From contig OZ035960.1 in assembly GCA_964034945.1 (NCBI GenBank), forward strand, positions 68,716,994 through 68,780,993: a stretch of DNA of 64,000 nucleotides, read 5' to 3'. This document shows positions 54,962-64,000 of this stretch, piece by piece. A model generated the notes under the pieces. It was not told the DNA's origin, searched no databases, and saw only the letters and a program-made list of their open reading frames with translations. A program made the translations under genes and the position numbers. The stretch comes from Chrysopilus asiliformis (taxonomy: Eukaryota; Arthropoda; Insecta; Diptera; Rhagionidae). The stretch's first letter is position 1; each line of letters begins with the position of its first letter.

Positions 54962-55253
54962 AAAATGGCATTAGGGGGTTTTCGGGGTCGCTGATCACGA
55001 ATCCGCTGTTAGATGTTCAAAACTCGGAACGGAAAGTCCTGTAAAGATAACCCAAATATCCTTTTTGCCATTTTTCTTCGAAAAAACTGGCAATAAGGGG
55101 GTTTCGGAGCCGCTGATCACGAATCTGGTATTAGAATTTTAAAACTCGGAACGGGAGGTTCTGAAGGCATAACGATTTTTTCCAATAGTTTTTAAGCTAT
55201 TTCTGGGTTTTTTGTGCAAAAAACTTGAGCCCGGCAACGGGTATGCAAGCTAG
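54962..55253 (+). mobile_element. Helitron family B-like 3' fragment, copy B5
   Basis: Two tandem units (GGGGTCGCTGATCACGAATC), then the Helitron end: hairpin CCCGGCAACGGG, spacer TATGCAAG, CTAG before T. The 5' part is missing; the fragment is joined to the end of repeat R at about 54960. Confidence 0.65.
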
Positions 55254-55790
55254 TTGTTAATTTAAAAGAATAAAAATGTCGAAATTAAAAGCAAAGACAC
55301 AAATTTTCATTGAATAAAGTTTATACTGCGAAAAATACTGTTTTTTCAAATCGATTTACTGCTTTTTTAAATTTTTATGTGAAATATACTGTTTTTTGTC
55401 CGAAAAAGATACCATCGTTAGCTATACATAAAAAGGAGGGGTAGATATTAGGGAGCAAAAATTTTTCCTGCGGGCTGACCTCTCTCATGGTGAAAACCGG
55501 ATCCGAAACCCTTAAGCGCATAAAGAGGTTTCAAAAGAGGGAAAGGGGTTGCTATTAAACTGGATCCGACACCCTTGAGTAAGAGATATCAGAAGAAACG
55601 GGGATTGACATCAAAAAGAATCATATCCTTTATTCTGTCAATAACTGTACCTGTGTGCAAAGTTTGATCAAAATCGGCCGCGCCGTTTTTGCGTGATGCC
55701 GGAACAAACATTCAGTCAAACAGACAGAAATACCGACCGACATACAGACAGACGTACAAACATAAATTTTAAGCATAACAAAACCTATAA
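55254..55790 (-). repeat. Helitron-like 5' fragment and unassigned sequence
   Basis: The stretch 55640-55790 has GATCAAAATCGGCCGCGCCG followed by an ACAGACAG-type microsatellite, the arrangement found behind Helitron 5' ends. The part 55254-55640 has no recognisable content except a repeated (AAACTGGATCCGACACCCTT)-like motif. Confidence 0.35.
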
Positions 55791-56217
55791 TATTCCTTGT
55801 GATATTCCTATTGTGATATTCCTATTGTGATATTCCTATCTAAATTCGAACAGTTGTATCAAAATTCCAGTTTGAAGTCAAACTTTTTAATAAGATTTTT
55901 AAAATTTGTTCCAATAGGACTTTAATGTATGGGAGTTTTATTTAGAATCATATCCTAAATAACTTTTGTTCTTGAACTTTTTAGATAAGATGCACCGCTT
56001 TTGAGATATCCGCAAAAAACATTTTCGTTCGTATGGGGGGTACCCCCTAATAGTTCATTTTTGTCCATTAACGAACTTAGCCTCGCATTTTGCGAAAAAC
56101 TGTACAAAATTTCAAGCAAAAATCAATTTTGTTTATCATTCTAAACACTGGTGCAATACATTTTTATGTGTGATGACGAGGTCTTGGCGTTACAAACGGT
56201 AAGGCAAAGTTAATATT
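55791..56217 (-). repeat. Repeat R fragment with a short tandem repeat
   Basis: TTGTGATATTCCTA is repeated three times at about 55797-55843. Then comes inverted repeat R (GTTGTATCAAAATTCCAGTT ... TTACAAACGGTAAGGCAAAG). Confidence 0.5.
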
Positions 56218-56521
56218 CCGACTCTCGTTCTTGGGAACGAAAATGATTTCTATTTAAGTTTTCGCTTCTTGTTCAAAGCGGTTTGTGGGTCTCGCATAAA
56301 AATGAATGAAAGCCTCGAGCGATGCCTTTTTGGTATGATGCACACACACATGTAAGTATGCATTTTACTAGTCAGAGAAAGATATTTCGCTCCCAGCATT
56401 ATAGTTGTGTTCAGGGTTGTGAGATTTTTGATCTTCGAAATCGTAGTAAATCGGCCGAAAAATAGTAGTAGAATCGATGAAATAGTAATAAATTTATGTA
56501 AAACCTCTGTCATTATATATA
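56218..56521 (+). repeat. Repeat D partial copy, target of the mariner-like copy 2
   Basis: CCGACTCTCGTTCTTGGGAA ... AAACCTCTGTCATTATATA. It parallels 49720-50038. The continuation of the same sequence (ACTAATTTGAACG) lies after the element at 57818. Confidence 0.6.
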
Positions 56522-57815
56522 AAGGGTGGTTAAATTTTAAGGGCCGATGTTGAATGTGAACCACACCTAAACGTCAAGTTTTTTTCTGCATTTCATTTGA
56601 CATTTCTCAATTTCAGACTAACTCAATTTGAACCATGGAAAGATACACAATCGAGCAACGCGTTAAAGTTATTCAGGTTTATTATGAAAATGGGCGTTCA
56701 AATCAAAATTCATATCGTGCACTTCGTGATTTTTTCGGTCAATTTAATCGTCCAAATGTGCGTACAATCGGAAAAATCGTGCAAAAATTTGAGCAAACCG
56801 GGTCTGTAGGAGATGTGAAAACACCAGTGCATGCTCGTACAGCTCGTACTGCAGAAAATATTGCTGCTGTTCGCGATAGTGTGGCTGAAGAGCCGTCCAC
56901 CTCAACTCGTCGTCGTGCCCAACAATTGCACCTCCCACGCTCGTCGTTGATGAACATTATGCATAAAGACTTGCATTTACACGCTTACAAGGTGCAATTG
57001 ACTCAAGAACTAAAGCCTCTTGACCATTTCAAGCGTCGTCAATGGTCAGAATGGTGGCAAGAAATGGCAACAGTGGATGATCAATTTTCGAAGAAAATCA
57101 TCTTCGGTGATGAGGCACATTTTCACCTCAGTGGATTCGTCAATAAGCAGAACAGCCGCATTTGGGCGAATGATAATCCAAGAGTGATTGTCGAAAAACC
57201 AATGCACCCACAAAGAGTGACTGTTTGGTGCGGTTTATGGGCTGGCGGCATCATCGGGCCGTATTTTTTCCAAAATGAGGCCGGTCAGGCAGTTACTGTG
57301 AATGGTGTTCGCTATCGTGAGATGATAACGAACTTGTTATGGCCCGAATTGGAAGATATGGATGTGGACGATATGTGGTTTCAACAGGACGGTGCCACTT
57401 GCCACACAGCTACCGAAACAATCGCTCTTTTGCGTGACAAATTTAATGGCCGTGTTATCTCACGTGGTGGCGATGTCAAGATCATGTGATTTGACACCGT
57501 TGGACTTCTTTCTTTGGGGTTATTTGAAAGAAAAGGTGTACGTCGATAAGCCAGCAACAATTCAAGAGCTAAAGGATGAGATAATTCGGCACATTAACGG
57601 CATAGAACCTCAATTATGCCTCAGCGTCATCGAAAATTTGGACCATCGGATGGAGGTGTGCCGCCGAGGTCGCGGCGGCCATTTGGCCGATATTTTGTTC
57701 CATACATAATTGAACCATAGCAATATTATCATAATAAAAAGAAATGACAATAATTTCCTAAATAATTCGTGTTTTATTCAAAATCAACATCGGCCCTTAA
57801 AATTTAACCACCCTT
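56522..57815 (+). mobile_element. IS630/mariner-like element, copy 2 (1294 bp)
   Basis: The same inverted repeats and length as 42912-44205, with TA on both sides (56520-56521 and 57816-57817). The site without the element is preserved at about 50038, so this is a transposition event and not a block duplication. Confidence 0.85.
56635..57709 (+). pseudogene. IS630/mariner-like transposase, copy 2, same frameshift
   Basis: It differs from copy 1 by a few substitutions (for example QVYYENG for QAYYENG, NQNSYR for NQNAYR). The first catalytic segment reads IIFGDEAHFH where copy 1 has IIFSDEAHFH. It carries the identical deletion after GDV that ends the frame at 57489. The third acidic residue and C-terminus are in another frame (to 57709). 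Confidence 0.8.
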
Positions 57816-57817
57816 TA

Positions 57818-58500
57818 TAACTAATTTGAACGAAAGACTATAAATGGGAGTGTTTTGAACACTGTATGTATGATATTTACTTCATACTTCTCTTATCATA
57901 AACTGTTTAGACCCATCTGAACAAAATAGCGTATCCAATCTAAAAAGAAATCATAAACAAATATTTTCGATCCAGAAAACATTACCTGAGACAGCATCCT
58001 CCTTTTACACGTTGTTGAAAGTCCCGTGCAGCGGCTCCCAACGATTCTCATTTCTTCAACTGAAAGAAATAAGTATATTAAGCATACAAATTAAATAAAT
58101 TTCAACATGCGCAACTTACCCAATTATTAACAACAAACATTGATTCACAATAATCAAAACGAGTTGACATTTCGCAAAACCTCAACTCAGCAACTTCACA
58201 TCTCGTAACAAAACAAGCGAACCCATGAAGCAAGACGTACAGATAAGTACTCTACTTCATTTTTCCCCACCACCAACTGAAAGGATCCAAACGAGGATCA
58301 ATGGAACCGAGGCGATAAGCGCAAGGTCAAAACACTTGATGGACACTTTCGATCAAGTCACGGAGCTGACCAGCCAAATTGGAGAATTATCATTTGGATC
58401 GAGGAATATCAAGGAGAATAATAATCAAGGTAAACTAGAACATTTCCGCACATGGATAAAGTGCAAAAATTGTTAAGTATCAAATATTTTTCCCACCTCA
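57818..58500 (+). other. Flank of copy 2, with an unidentified 83-codon frame
   Basis: 57818-57900 parallels 50040-50110. At 58225-58476 a frame starts MKQDVQISTLLHFSPP and includes ITEAISARSKHLMD-like and TELTSQIGELSFGSRN residues, with a possible donor (AAG|GTAAAC) inside. It has no recognisable domain. It could be a leader or gag piece of the BEL-like element that follows, or chance. Confidence 0.3.
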
Positions 58501-58976
58501 ATATCCACCTCCTTATACATCCTTGTCCATAAGGTACTGGCCGAAATTTTTTCGTTGGTCCTTATGGGTTCCTCCTAACCTCTAACATACAAGGTATTAA
58601 ACGACACCAATAATTGATTACAAAACGATTGATATTACCTATCAATCGTCTTTAATAATTTTTGGTTCAATTAGAAGACTAATTTCGAATAAATAAGTCT
58701 AATATTCTACGAACCCATTTGCAATTTCAACACTCCTTTCTTTCAGGAGTCGTTATCACTGATCTCATCCAGGAGATCATTTTAGAATTCTGTTCATGAT
58801 ACAAGCCTTAATTCGACACACCTTATGCGCAACATAATTTGTCTCGATTAAGCCTTGTTTTCACGAAATTACATTCCCTTTCACTACAAGGGAATTAACT
58901 TTGAAAGTCAACATCATTGACTTTCAAGCACCCTAACAATCAACAGTCCTCTAATTCTAATCATCATTAGATTGGA

Positions 58977-59048
58977 CGCGGATTAGCTCCAACATCAACG
59001 ACGCGGTTTAGCGTATGCCAGATCCGAGTTCGCATCTCGGTCCGGATA
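58977..59048 (+). other. tRNA-like pol III segment 1
   Basis: GGATTAGCTCCAAC resembles a weak A box and GAGTTCGCATCTC a B box, about 45 bases apart, with a long T-run afterwards (59080-59090). The acceptor stem does not pair, so this is not a tRNA gene. It could be the head of a tRNA-derived SINE. Confidence 0.35.
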
Positions 59049-59885
59049 ATTCATTTTCCAATTACAGGAAATTTGTTCTTTTTTTTAAATTTTTTATTTT
59101 TTAACATAATTGAATTACATCGAACATCGTTAGTTGAGTAATTTTCGCCAACCGTTAAAGGAATCTAAGATTCTGGTCAACGAACCTTCGCCATTTTAAA
59201 GGACTGAATAAATTCACTAACCCGTATGTTTTTGTGGGTAAGGTTGTCCCTAGTATTGTTAAAACTATCACCTAGTTTTCTCAATCCGTCACTTCCTTAT
59301 CCATAAGTCGGTGACAGAAGAATCTTCGTTGTCACTTATGGGATATTCCTACAATATTATCTCGTGAACCAACTCTCAACGATTTTCTTTAGTAATACAC
59401 AACAAAACGGTTAATTTCCTTCCTTGAATGGAATTAACCTAGAATTAATATCGCATATATTAATTCGAACATTCAATCAACTTCGTTTTCAACGTTTATT
59501 TCAAACAGAAATAATCATTAACGTTCCATAGAGAAATTCTATCAAATTTCTCAATTTCATGAATTCCATTCGACCCAATCAATCTTTAAGAATTTTAACC
59601 CTATTAATCTCGAATTATTCAATTTAATTTCTAAATATCGACATAAACTCATTGCAAGAAATTAATATATCGCATTCCATCATCAATCCAATTTCATATG
59701 TGTTGGTTTCCTACTCTGAAATTCTATCTACCTAGCAAAAGGAAATCATCGTCATTCCAATAGCCATCGGTCGTATTCCATTGCCACTTACTATCTCTAA
59801 CGCAAATCATCGATTTCTACTGATAACAATATCAAATCACGTATTCCTTCCATCTGCGTTTTAGCCAATTGCAATCGACTACGAT

Positions 59886-59950
59886 TGTAGCCCAGCGGTT
59901 AAGAAGAAGTTTAGCGTTTCTAAGACCGGGGTTCAATTCTCGGTCGTGAC
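59886..59950 (+). other. tRNA-like pol III segment 2
   Basis: TAGCCCAGCGGTTAAG fits the A box (TRGYNNARNNG) and GGTTCAATTCT the B box. TTTAGCGT and CTCGGTC are shared with segment 1, and the downstream sequence of the two (TTTCGCCAA ... CGAAGAATCTTC) is loosely similar. Stems are too damaged for a tRNA. SINE-like head is the best guess. Confidence 0.4.
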
Positions 59951-60427
59951 AAATTATTTTTGAATTCCAAAAAAATTTTTATTTATTTTTATCGAATCCA
60001 TTCTTTTAAATTTATTTTTCCACGAATTATTTATTCAATTAAAAAATTGGCCGAAGGAATTTCGCCAATCCACGAATTCAAAGAAAGTCATCGTTTCTTG
60101 GGCGAAGAATCTTCACCAATTTCTAATGCCATTTATTATTTTATTATTAATCGGGTTTTCCATTACAGAATACATTCTATAATCTTCAATCAACATTAAT
60201 TTCTAGTTTTAAGAATACATTATATTAGTCAAATAAGAATTCCTAGGTTAAGTTTGTAATTTAGAAAATTGAATACATTTTTAAGAATAAAAAGAACTTG
60301 TTATCAATCCTTGTCCCGGCACCCCTTTTTTCAGGTTAACGATTGGTCCAGCATGCGAGTTATAAGAGACTCCAGGTAAGCTACCAAACGTTCTAACCCG
60401 TGATGCGACACTCTATAGTGGTCGCAA

Positions 60428-60448
60428 CAAATGGTCCTTCGAGCCGGA
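60428..60448 (+). promoter_or_regulatory. Second BEL-type primer-binding region
   Basis: AATGGTCCTTCGAGCCGGAT follows the LTR-like end; it shares 17 bases (TGGTCCTTCGAGCCGGA) with the BEL at 22242. Confidence 0.55.
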
Positions 60449-61790
60449 TCTTGATAACAAGTGTAAACATGTTCTTAAATCGTCGTATTCAAGGCTCTTA
60501 ATTACCAAATCTTAACACAGAACTTTGACGTAAACATTCGTCACATTCTTTCAACACATTGTAACGATTGATCTGCCGACATTCATTTTATTTTATTTTC
60601 CGCTACCCAACTTCAAGGTTTGCCACCCCTGGCAAAAATTCTAGAAAATTCACTGCTATCTTTTGGTCGTTGCTAGGCGACTTTAAAATTCAAGTTTTAT
60701 TGGAATTTTTCAATTGCCTTTTATTAAGCAAAAATTCAAAAGTATTGTTTGAAAAAAAAACCGTTTTGGTTTTATTGAAATATTCCGCTAGCGATAGATT
60801 GGATGCGATGGCGAAGTCAGTTGCTGTTGAGTCGTCCTTTTAACATTTTGTCTTACTTCGTTGTCCTCGTGGATATTTTGATTTTTTGTTAAGTTAATTT
60901 AATTTTCGTTTCTTGTTTTTTGGTTTCAAATTTAAAATAAATTTAGTGCGCTAGAATCGCGAAAATCGCTACCATAAAAATTATAAATATAAAACTACAA
61001 AAGAAAAAGAAATTGCCTAAATAAGTAAAACTTAGGACTAGTTAAAGTTTTAAAATTTATATAAACTTGTATAATATAACATAACTAACAGTTTAACAAA
61101 TGAACAAATAACCAACGCTCACAAAGTGAAATTTAAAAATTTTAAACATATTCTTAAACCACGTGCAGACCACCATAATTCGACACATAAATCACATAAA
61201 TTCAACAGTTGATCAACGCAAACTTCACACATCAATAGACCTTCTAACAATCATTAATTCTTCAATCAACATTACACAACATAAAACCATCAAACACATA
61301 GAACCACGTAAAACATAAATTATTGATGACACAGCTAATAACATCCACTCAACATAAAAAGGACTTTCATCATGCGAAACCATACATAAAAATCATTCTC
61401 ACTGTAAGTAACATAAAAAATTTTAAAACTAACAGTCTTCACGCAACATAATATACATCGATGAATTGATGACGTCACTATGTACCAAGACAATAGACAA
61501 CATTAAACAAAATTCAACAATCAACAACAGTTTAAGTAAAATAAGGATCACATCACACACAGGATAACACAATTCACCATAACTTAACATCCATCAACAT
61601 TTATGCACACCAAACGACAAAAGAGGATAATATACCCCACACGCAACATATATCGGCGAGATAACTAACTTTAATAAATAAATAAATTTCGATAATTTAA
61701 ATAATACTAACTAAATAAATTTTGCTAAATAAAATAATTACTAATATTCAAAAATAAGTATCACAGATTATGTTTTTTAAAAGCTTTTAT
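60449..61790. other. Non-coding AT-rich region, part strongly A+C biased
   Basis: No Gag or Pol frame follows the primer-binding region. A 91-codon frame at 60568-60843 has no recognisable content. From about 61080 to 61670 the plus strand is rich in A and C and poor in G (ACATAA, AACATCA words), a marked strand skew. Confidence 0.4.
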
Positions 61791-61799
61791 TTAGCTTGC

Positions 61800-61804
61800 C
61801 TTCG

Positions 61805-61836
<32 letters not shown>

Positions 61837-63045
61837 AGATCAAATCTTGCAACCCAATTTTGACCCACTTGAAATTGACTTGAAATTTTGCACACTTATA
61901 TAAGTCCGATGACAATACAATATTTTCACTACTTCGTCCTTGTAAGGATAACGGAAGGTCCTGTGAGGATAACGTGATTATCCTTTTCTCCAAATTTTCC
62001 GGAAAAAAATCTATTCTGGGAGTTTTTGGGGTCGCTGAATCCGAATCTGTCATTAAAAAGTCAGTAAGGATAACCGAAGGTCCTGTAAGGATAACGTGAT
62101 TATCCTTTTCTCCAAATTTTCCGGAAAAAAATCTATCCTGGGGGTTTTTGGGGTCGCTGAATCCGAATCTGTCATTAAAAAGTCTGTAAGGATAACGGAA
62201 GGTCCTGTAAGGATAACGTGATTATCCTTTTCTCCAAATTTTCCGGAAAAAAATCTATTCTGGGAGTTTTTGAAGTCGCTGAATCCGAATCTGTCGCTAA
62301 AAAGTCTGTAAGAATAACGAAAGGTCCTGTAAGGATAACGTGATTATCCTTTTCTCCAAATTTTCCGGAAAAAAATCTATTCTGGGGGTTTTTGAGGTCG
62401 CTAAATCCGAATCTGCCATTAAAAAGTCTGTAAGGATAACGGAAGGTCCTGTTAGGATAACGTGATTATCCCTTTCTCCAAATTTTCCGGAAAAAATCTA
62501 TTCTGGGGGTTTTTGGGGTCGCTGAATCCGAATCTGTCATTAAAAAGTCTGTAAGGATAACGGAAGGTCCTGTAAGGATAACGTGATTATCCTTTTCTCC
62601 AAATTTTCCGGAAAAAAATCTATTCTGGGAGTTTTTGGGGTCGCTGAATCCGAATCTGTCATTAAAAAGTCAGTAAGGATAACCGAAGGTCCTGTAAGGA
62701 TAACGTGATTATCCTTTTCTCCAAATTTTCCGGAAAAAAATCTATCCTGGGGGTTTTTGGGGTCGCTGAATCCGAATCTGTCATTAAAAAGTCTGTAAGG
62801 ATAACGGAAGGTCCTGTAAGGATAACGTGATTATCCTTTTCTCCAAATTTTCCGGAAAAAAATCTATTCTGGGAGTTTTTGAAGTCGCTGAATCCGAATC
62901 TGTCGCTAAAAAGTCTGTAAGAATAACGAAAGGTCCTGTAAGGATAACGTGATTATCCTTTTCTCCAAATTTTCCGGAAAAAAATCTATTCTGGGGGTTT
63001 TTGAGGTCGCTAAATCCGAATCTGTCATTAAAAAGTCTGTAAGGA
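61800..63045 (-). repeat. Helitron-B-like tandem array with higher-order structure
   Basis: A (CTGT)n head (61806-61838) and a short unique stretch lead into about nine ~121-bp units (GGATAACGTGATTATCCTTT, GGGGTCGCTGAATCCGAATC). Variant marks repeat every five units, ~608 bp: GTCAGTAAGGATAACCG at 62061 and 62669; CTGTCGCTAAAAAGTCTGTA at 62291 and 62899; GAGGTCGCTAAATCCG at 62395 and 63003. No CTRR end is visible at 63045. Confidence 0.75.
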
Positions 63046-63099
63046 CATCTTAAATGTAAAGCTATATATTCGAAGACTAAAAAGAACAAAATAAAAAAA

Positions 63100-63345
63100 A
63101 ATAAAAAATTTTTTTTTGAAAAAAGCTTTTATTAAAAAAAATGCACTAAAAAGAAAAAAATAATTTTCTGGACGCTGTGTATCACAAATATAAAAGCTTT
63201 TAAAAAGCGAGATATAGCATAAAACAATAAAATAAAAATTTATCTCGCTTTTTAAAAGCTTTTATATTTGTGATACACAGCGTCCAGAAAATTATTTTTT
63301 TCTTTTTAGTGCATTTTTTTTAATAAAAGCTTTTTTTAAGAAAAT
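63100..63345. repeat. Foldback element, ~110-bp arms
   Basis: AAAAAAGCTTTTATT ... GCACTAAAAAGAAAAAAATA ... TTTTAAAAAGCGAGATA faces its complement around a ~25-base loop centred at 63228. Arms are near-perfect. It shares the GCACTAAAAAGAAAAAAATA block with the hairpin at 16.1 kb although the rest differs. Confidence 0.75.
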
Positions 63346-63784
63346 TTTTTTTTAAAGTTAATATCACAGAGGTTAGACTAGATTAGTTTATATTTTTTTT
63401 GTATGCTTTAAAATAATTATTTTGGAGTAAAATTGTAAATTTTCCTTAAATTAGGAAGTGGCCACGGAAAGTGTAGGAATCTAGTTAGATTCGTCTTAAG
63501 ATTAAGGATTGTTATTTTTTTTATTATTTGGGCAATACAAGAATTTATATTCTATGAAACAGCAAATTCGCATTGGTTTTTTTTTCCGCTGAATTTTTTT
63601 TTTTAACATTTTCAGAATAGTGATTTTCGTCAACGATTCAGTCTGATGCAGATTACGTGGACAATTTTAAAGTAAAAATTGCTAGCGGCATGTTTATGTG
63701 TTAGTTTTCTTTTTTTTTGGAGAGAGAGTGAATTTTCCGGGACGAAGAACACCAAAATGATCAGATTTCCTAATTAAATAGATT
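63346..63784. other. Unassigned; possible retroelement purine tract
   Basis: TTTTTTTTTGGAGAGAGAG followed by TGAATTTTCCGGGACG near 63712-63745 resembles a BEL polypurine tract and LTR start (compare 28795-28824). No ORF and no matching 5' LTR start were found. Confidence 0.3.
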
Positions 63785-64000
63785 TTGAAACAGGTTTAAA
63801 AAAAATAAAACCGACTTTAAAAAAAAACTGAAAAGAGAAAAAACACTAAAAAGAAAAAAATAATTTCAAACTATGTCCATTAATAGCGTATTTAAAATTC
63901 GGCTTTTTTGGAGTGGCGTTAAATTTACACTAAATAAAATCGTTGTAAAATTTCTATTGTCAAGTTTCGCACAAAATCAGTTTGTACATGGAGACAAAAA
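63785..64000 (-). repeat. Half of the 16-kb foldback element (cut by window edge)
   Basis: This is the inverse of 16430-16640: AAAATAAAACCGACTT ... GGAGTGGCGTTAAATTTACA ... TTTCGCACAAAATCAGTTTG. The other arm is expected just beyond the window. Confidence 0.7.

Larger units (their letters stand above)
58501..60427 (+). repeat. AT-rich region ending as a BEL-type LTR
   Basis: It ends GTGGTCGCAACA directly before AATGGTCCTTCGAGCCGGAT, as the BEL element at 22.2 kb ends before TTTGGTCCTTCGAGCCGG. A poly(A)-type AATAAA lies near 60287. The start of this LTR is not found. Two tRNA-like segments lie inside. No ORF longer than 80 codons is convincing. Confidence 0.45.

Noticed and set aside
58977..59950. 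tRNA genes
   Set aside because: A and B box motifs are visible, but acceptor and anticodon stems do not pair.

Overview
This is an AT-rich eukaryotic window made almost entirely of transposable elements (TEs), and I recognise no host gene. The mix points to an insect, probably a fly or a relative, but the species cannot be told from the sequence. It contains an errantivirus-like Gypsy provirus with env, a BEL/Pao element with the typical post-LTR motif, piggyBac, IS630/mariner, pogo-like, hAT-like and P-like elements, and many non-autonomous Helitrons.

Layout. 1-6.1 kb: Helitrons carrying ~120-bp tandem units, and a mariner-like remnant split by a Helitron. 6.1-7.9 kb: repeat fragments and a TA-flanked MITE. 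7.9-15.4 kb: a decayed hAT-type gene split by a pogo-like element and by a TTAA-flanked MITE that holds two Helitrons. 15.4-17.4 kb: repeat fragments and a long hairpin. 17.4-41.7 kb: a Gypsy provirus on the minus strand, cut in its reverse transcriptase by a BEL/Pao element on the plus strand (21,467-38,414, CATTC on both sides). The BEL pol holds a Helitron. Its 3' LTR holds a 6.3-kb Helitron and a 2.4-kb palindrome. 41.7-44.2 kb: a Helitron, a non-LTR fragment and a mariner-like element. 44.6-47.05 kb: a piggyBac element whose transposase looks intact. 47.8-58 kb: fragments of non-LTR, Gypsy and Helitron elements, a P-like deletion derivative, and a second copy of the mariner-like element. 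58-64 kb: an AT-rich stretch with tRNA-like boxes, a second BEL-type primer-binding region, a tandem array with higher-order structure, and hairpins.

How the parts relate. Most insertions can be dated against each other because an empty or intact reference copy lies in the same window: the BEL 5' LTR for the 3' LTR, the second Helitron A copy for insertions in the first, and the unoccupied 50.03-kb copy for the mariner-like insertion. All proteins found are TE proteins. Only the piggyBac transposase (once a 61-bp intron is removed) and a small BEL ORF downstream of pol lack visible lesions. No Rep/helicase ORF is present, so the Helitrons here depend on a partner elsewhere.
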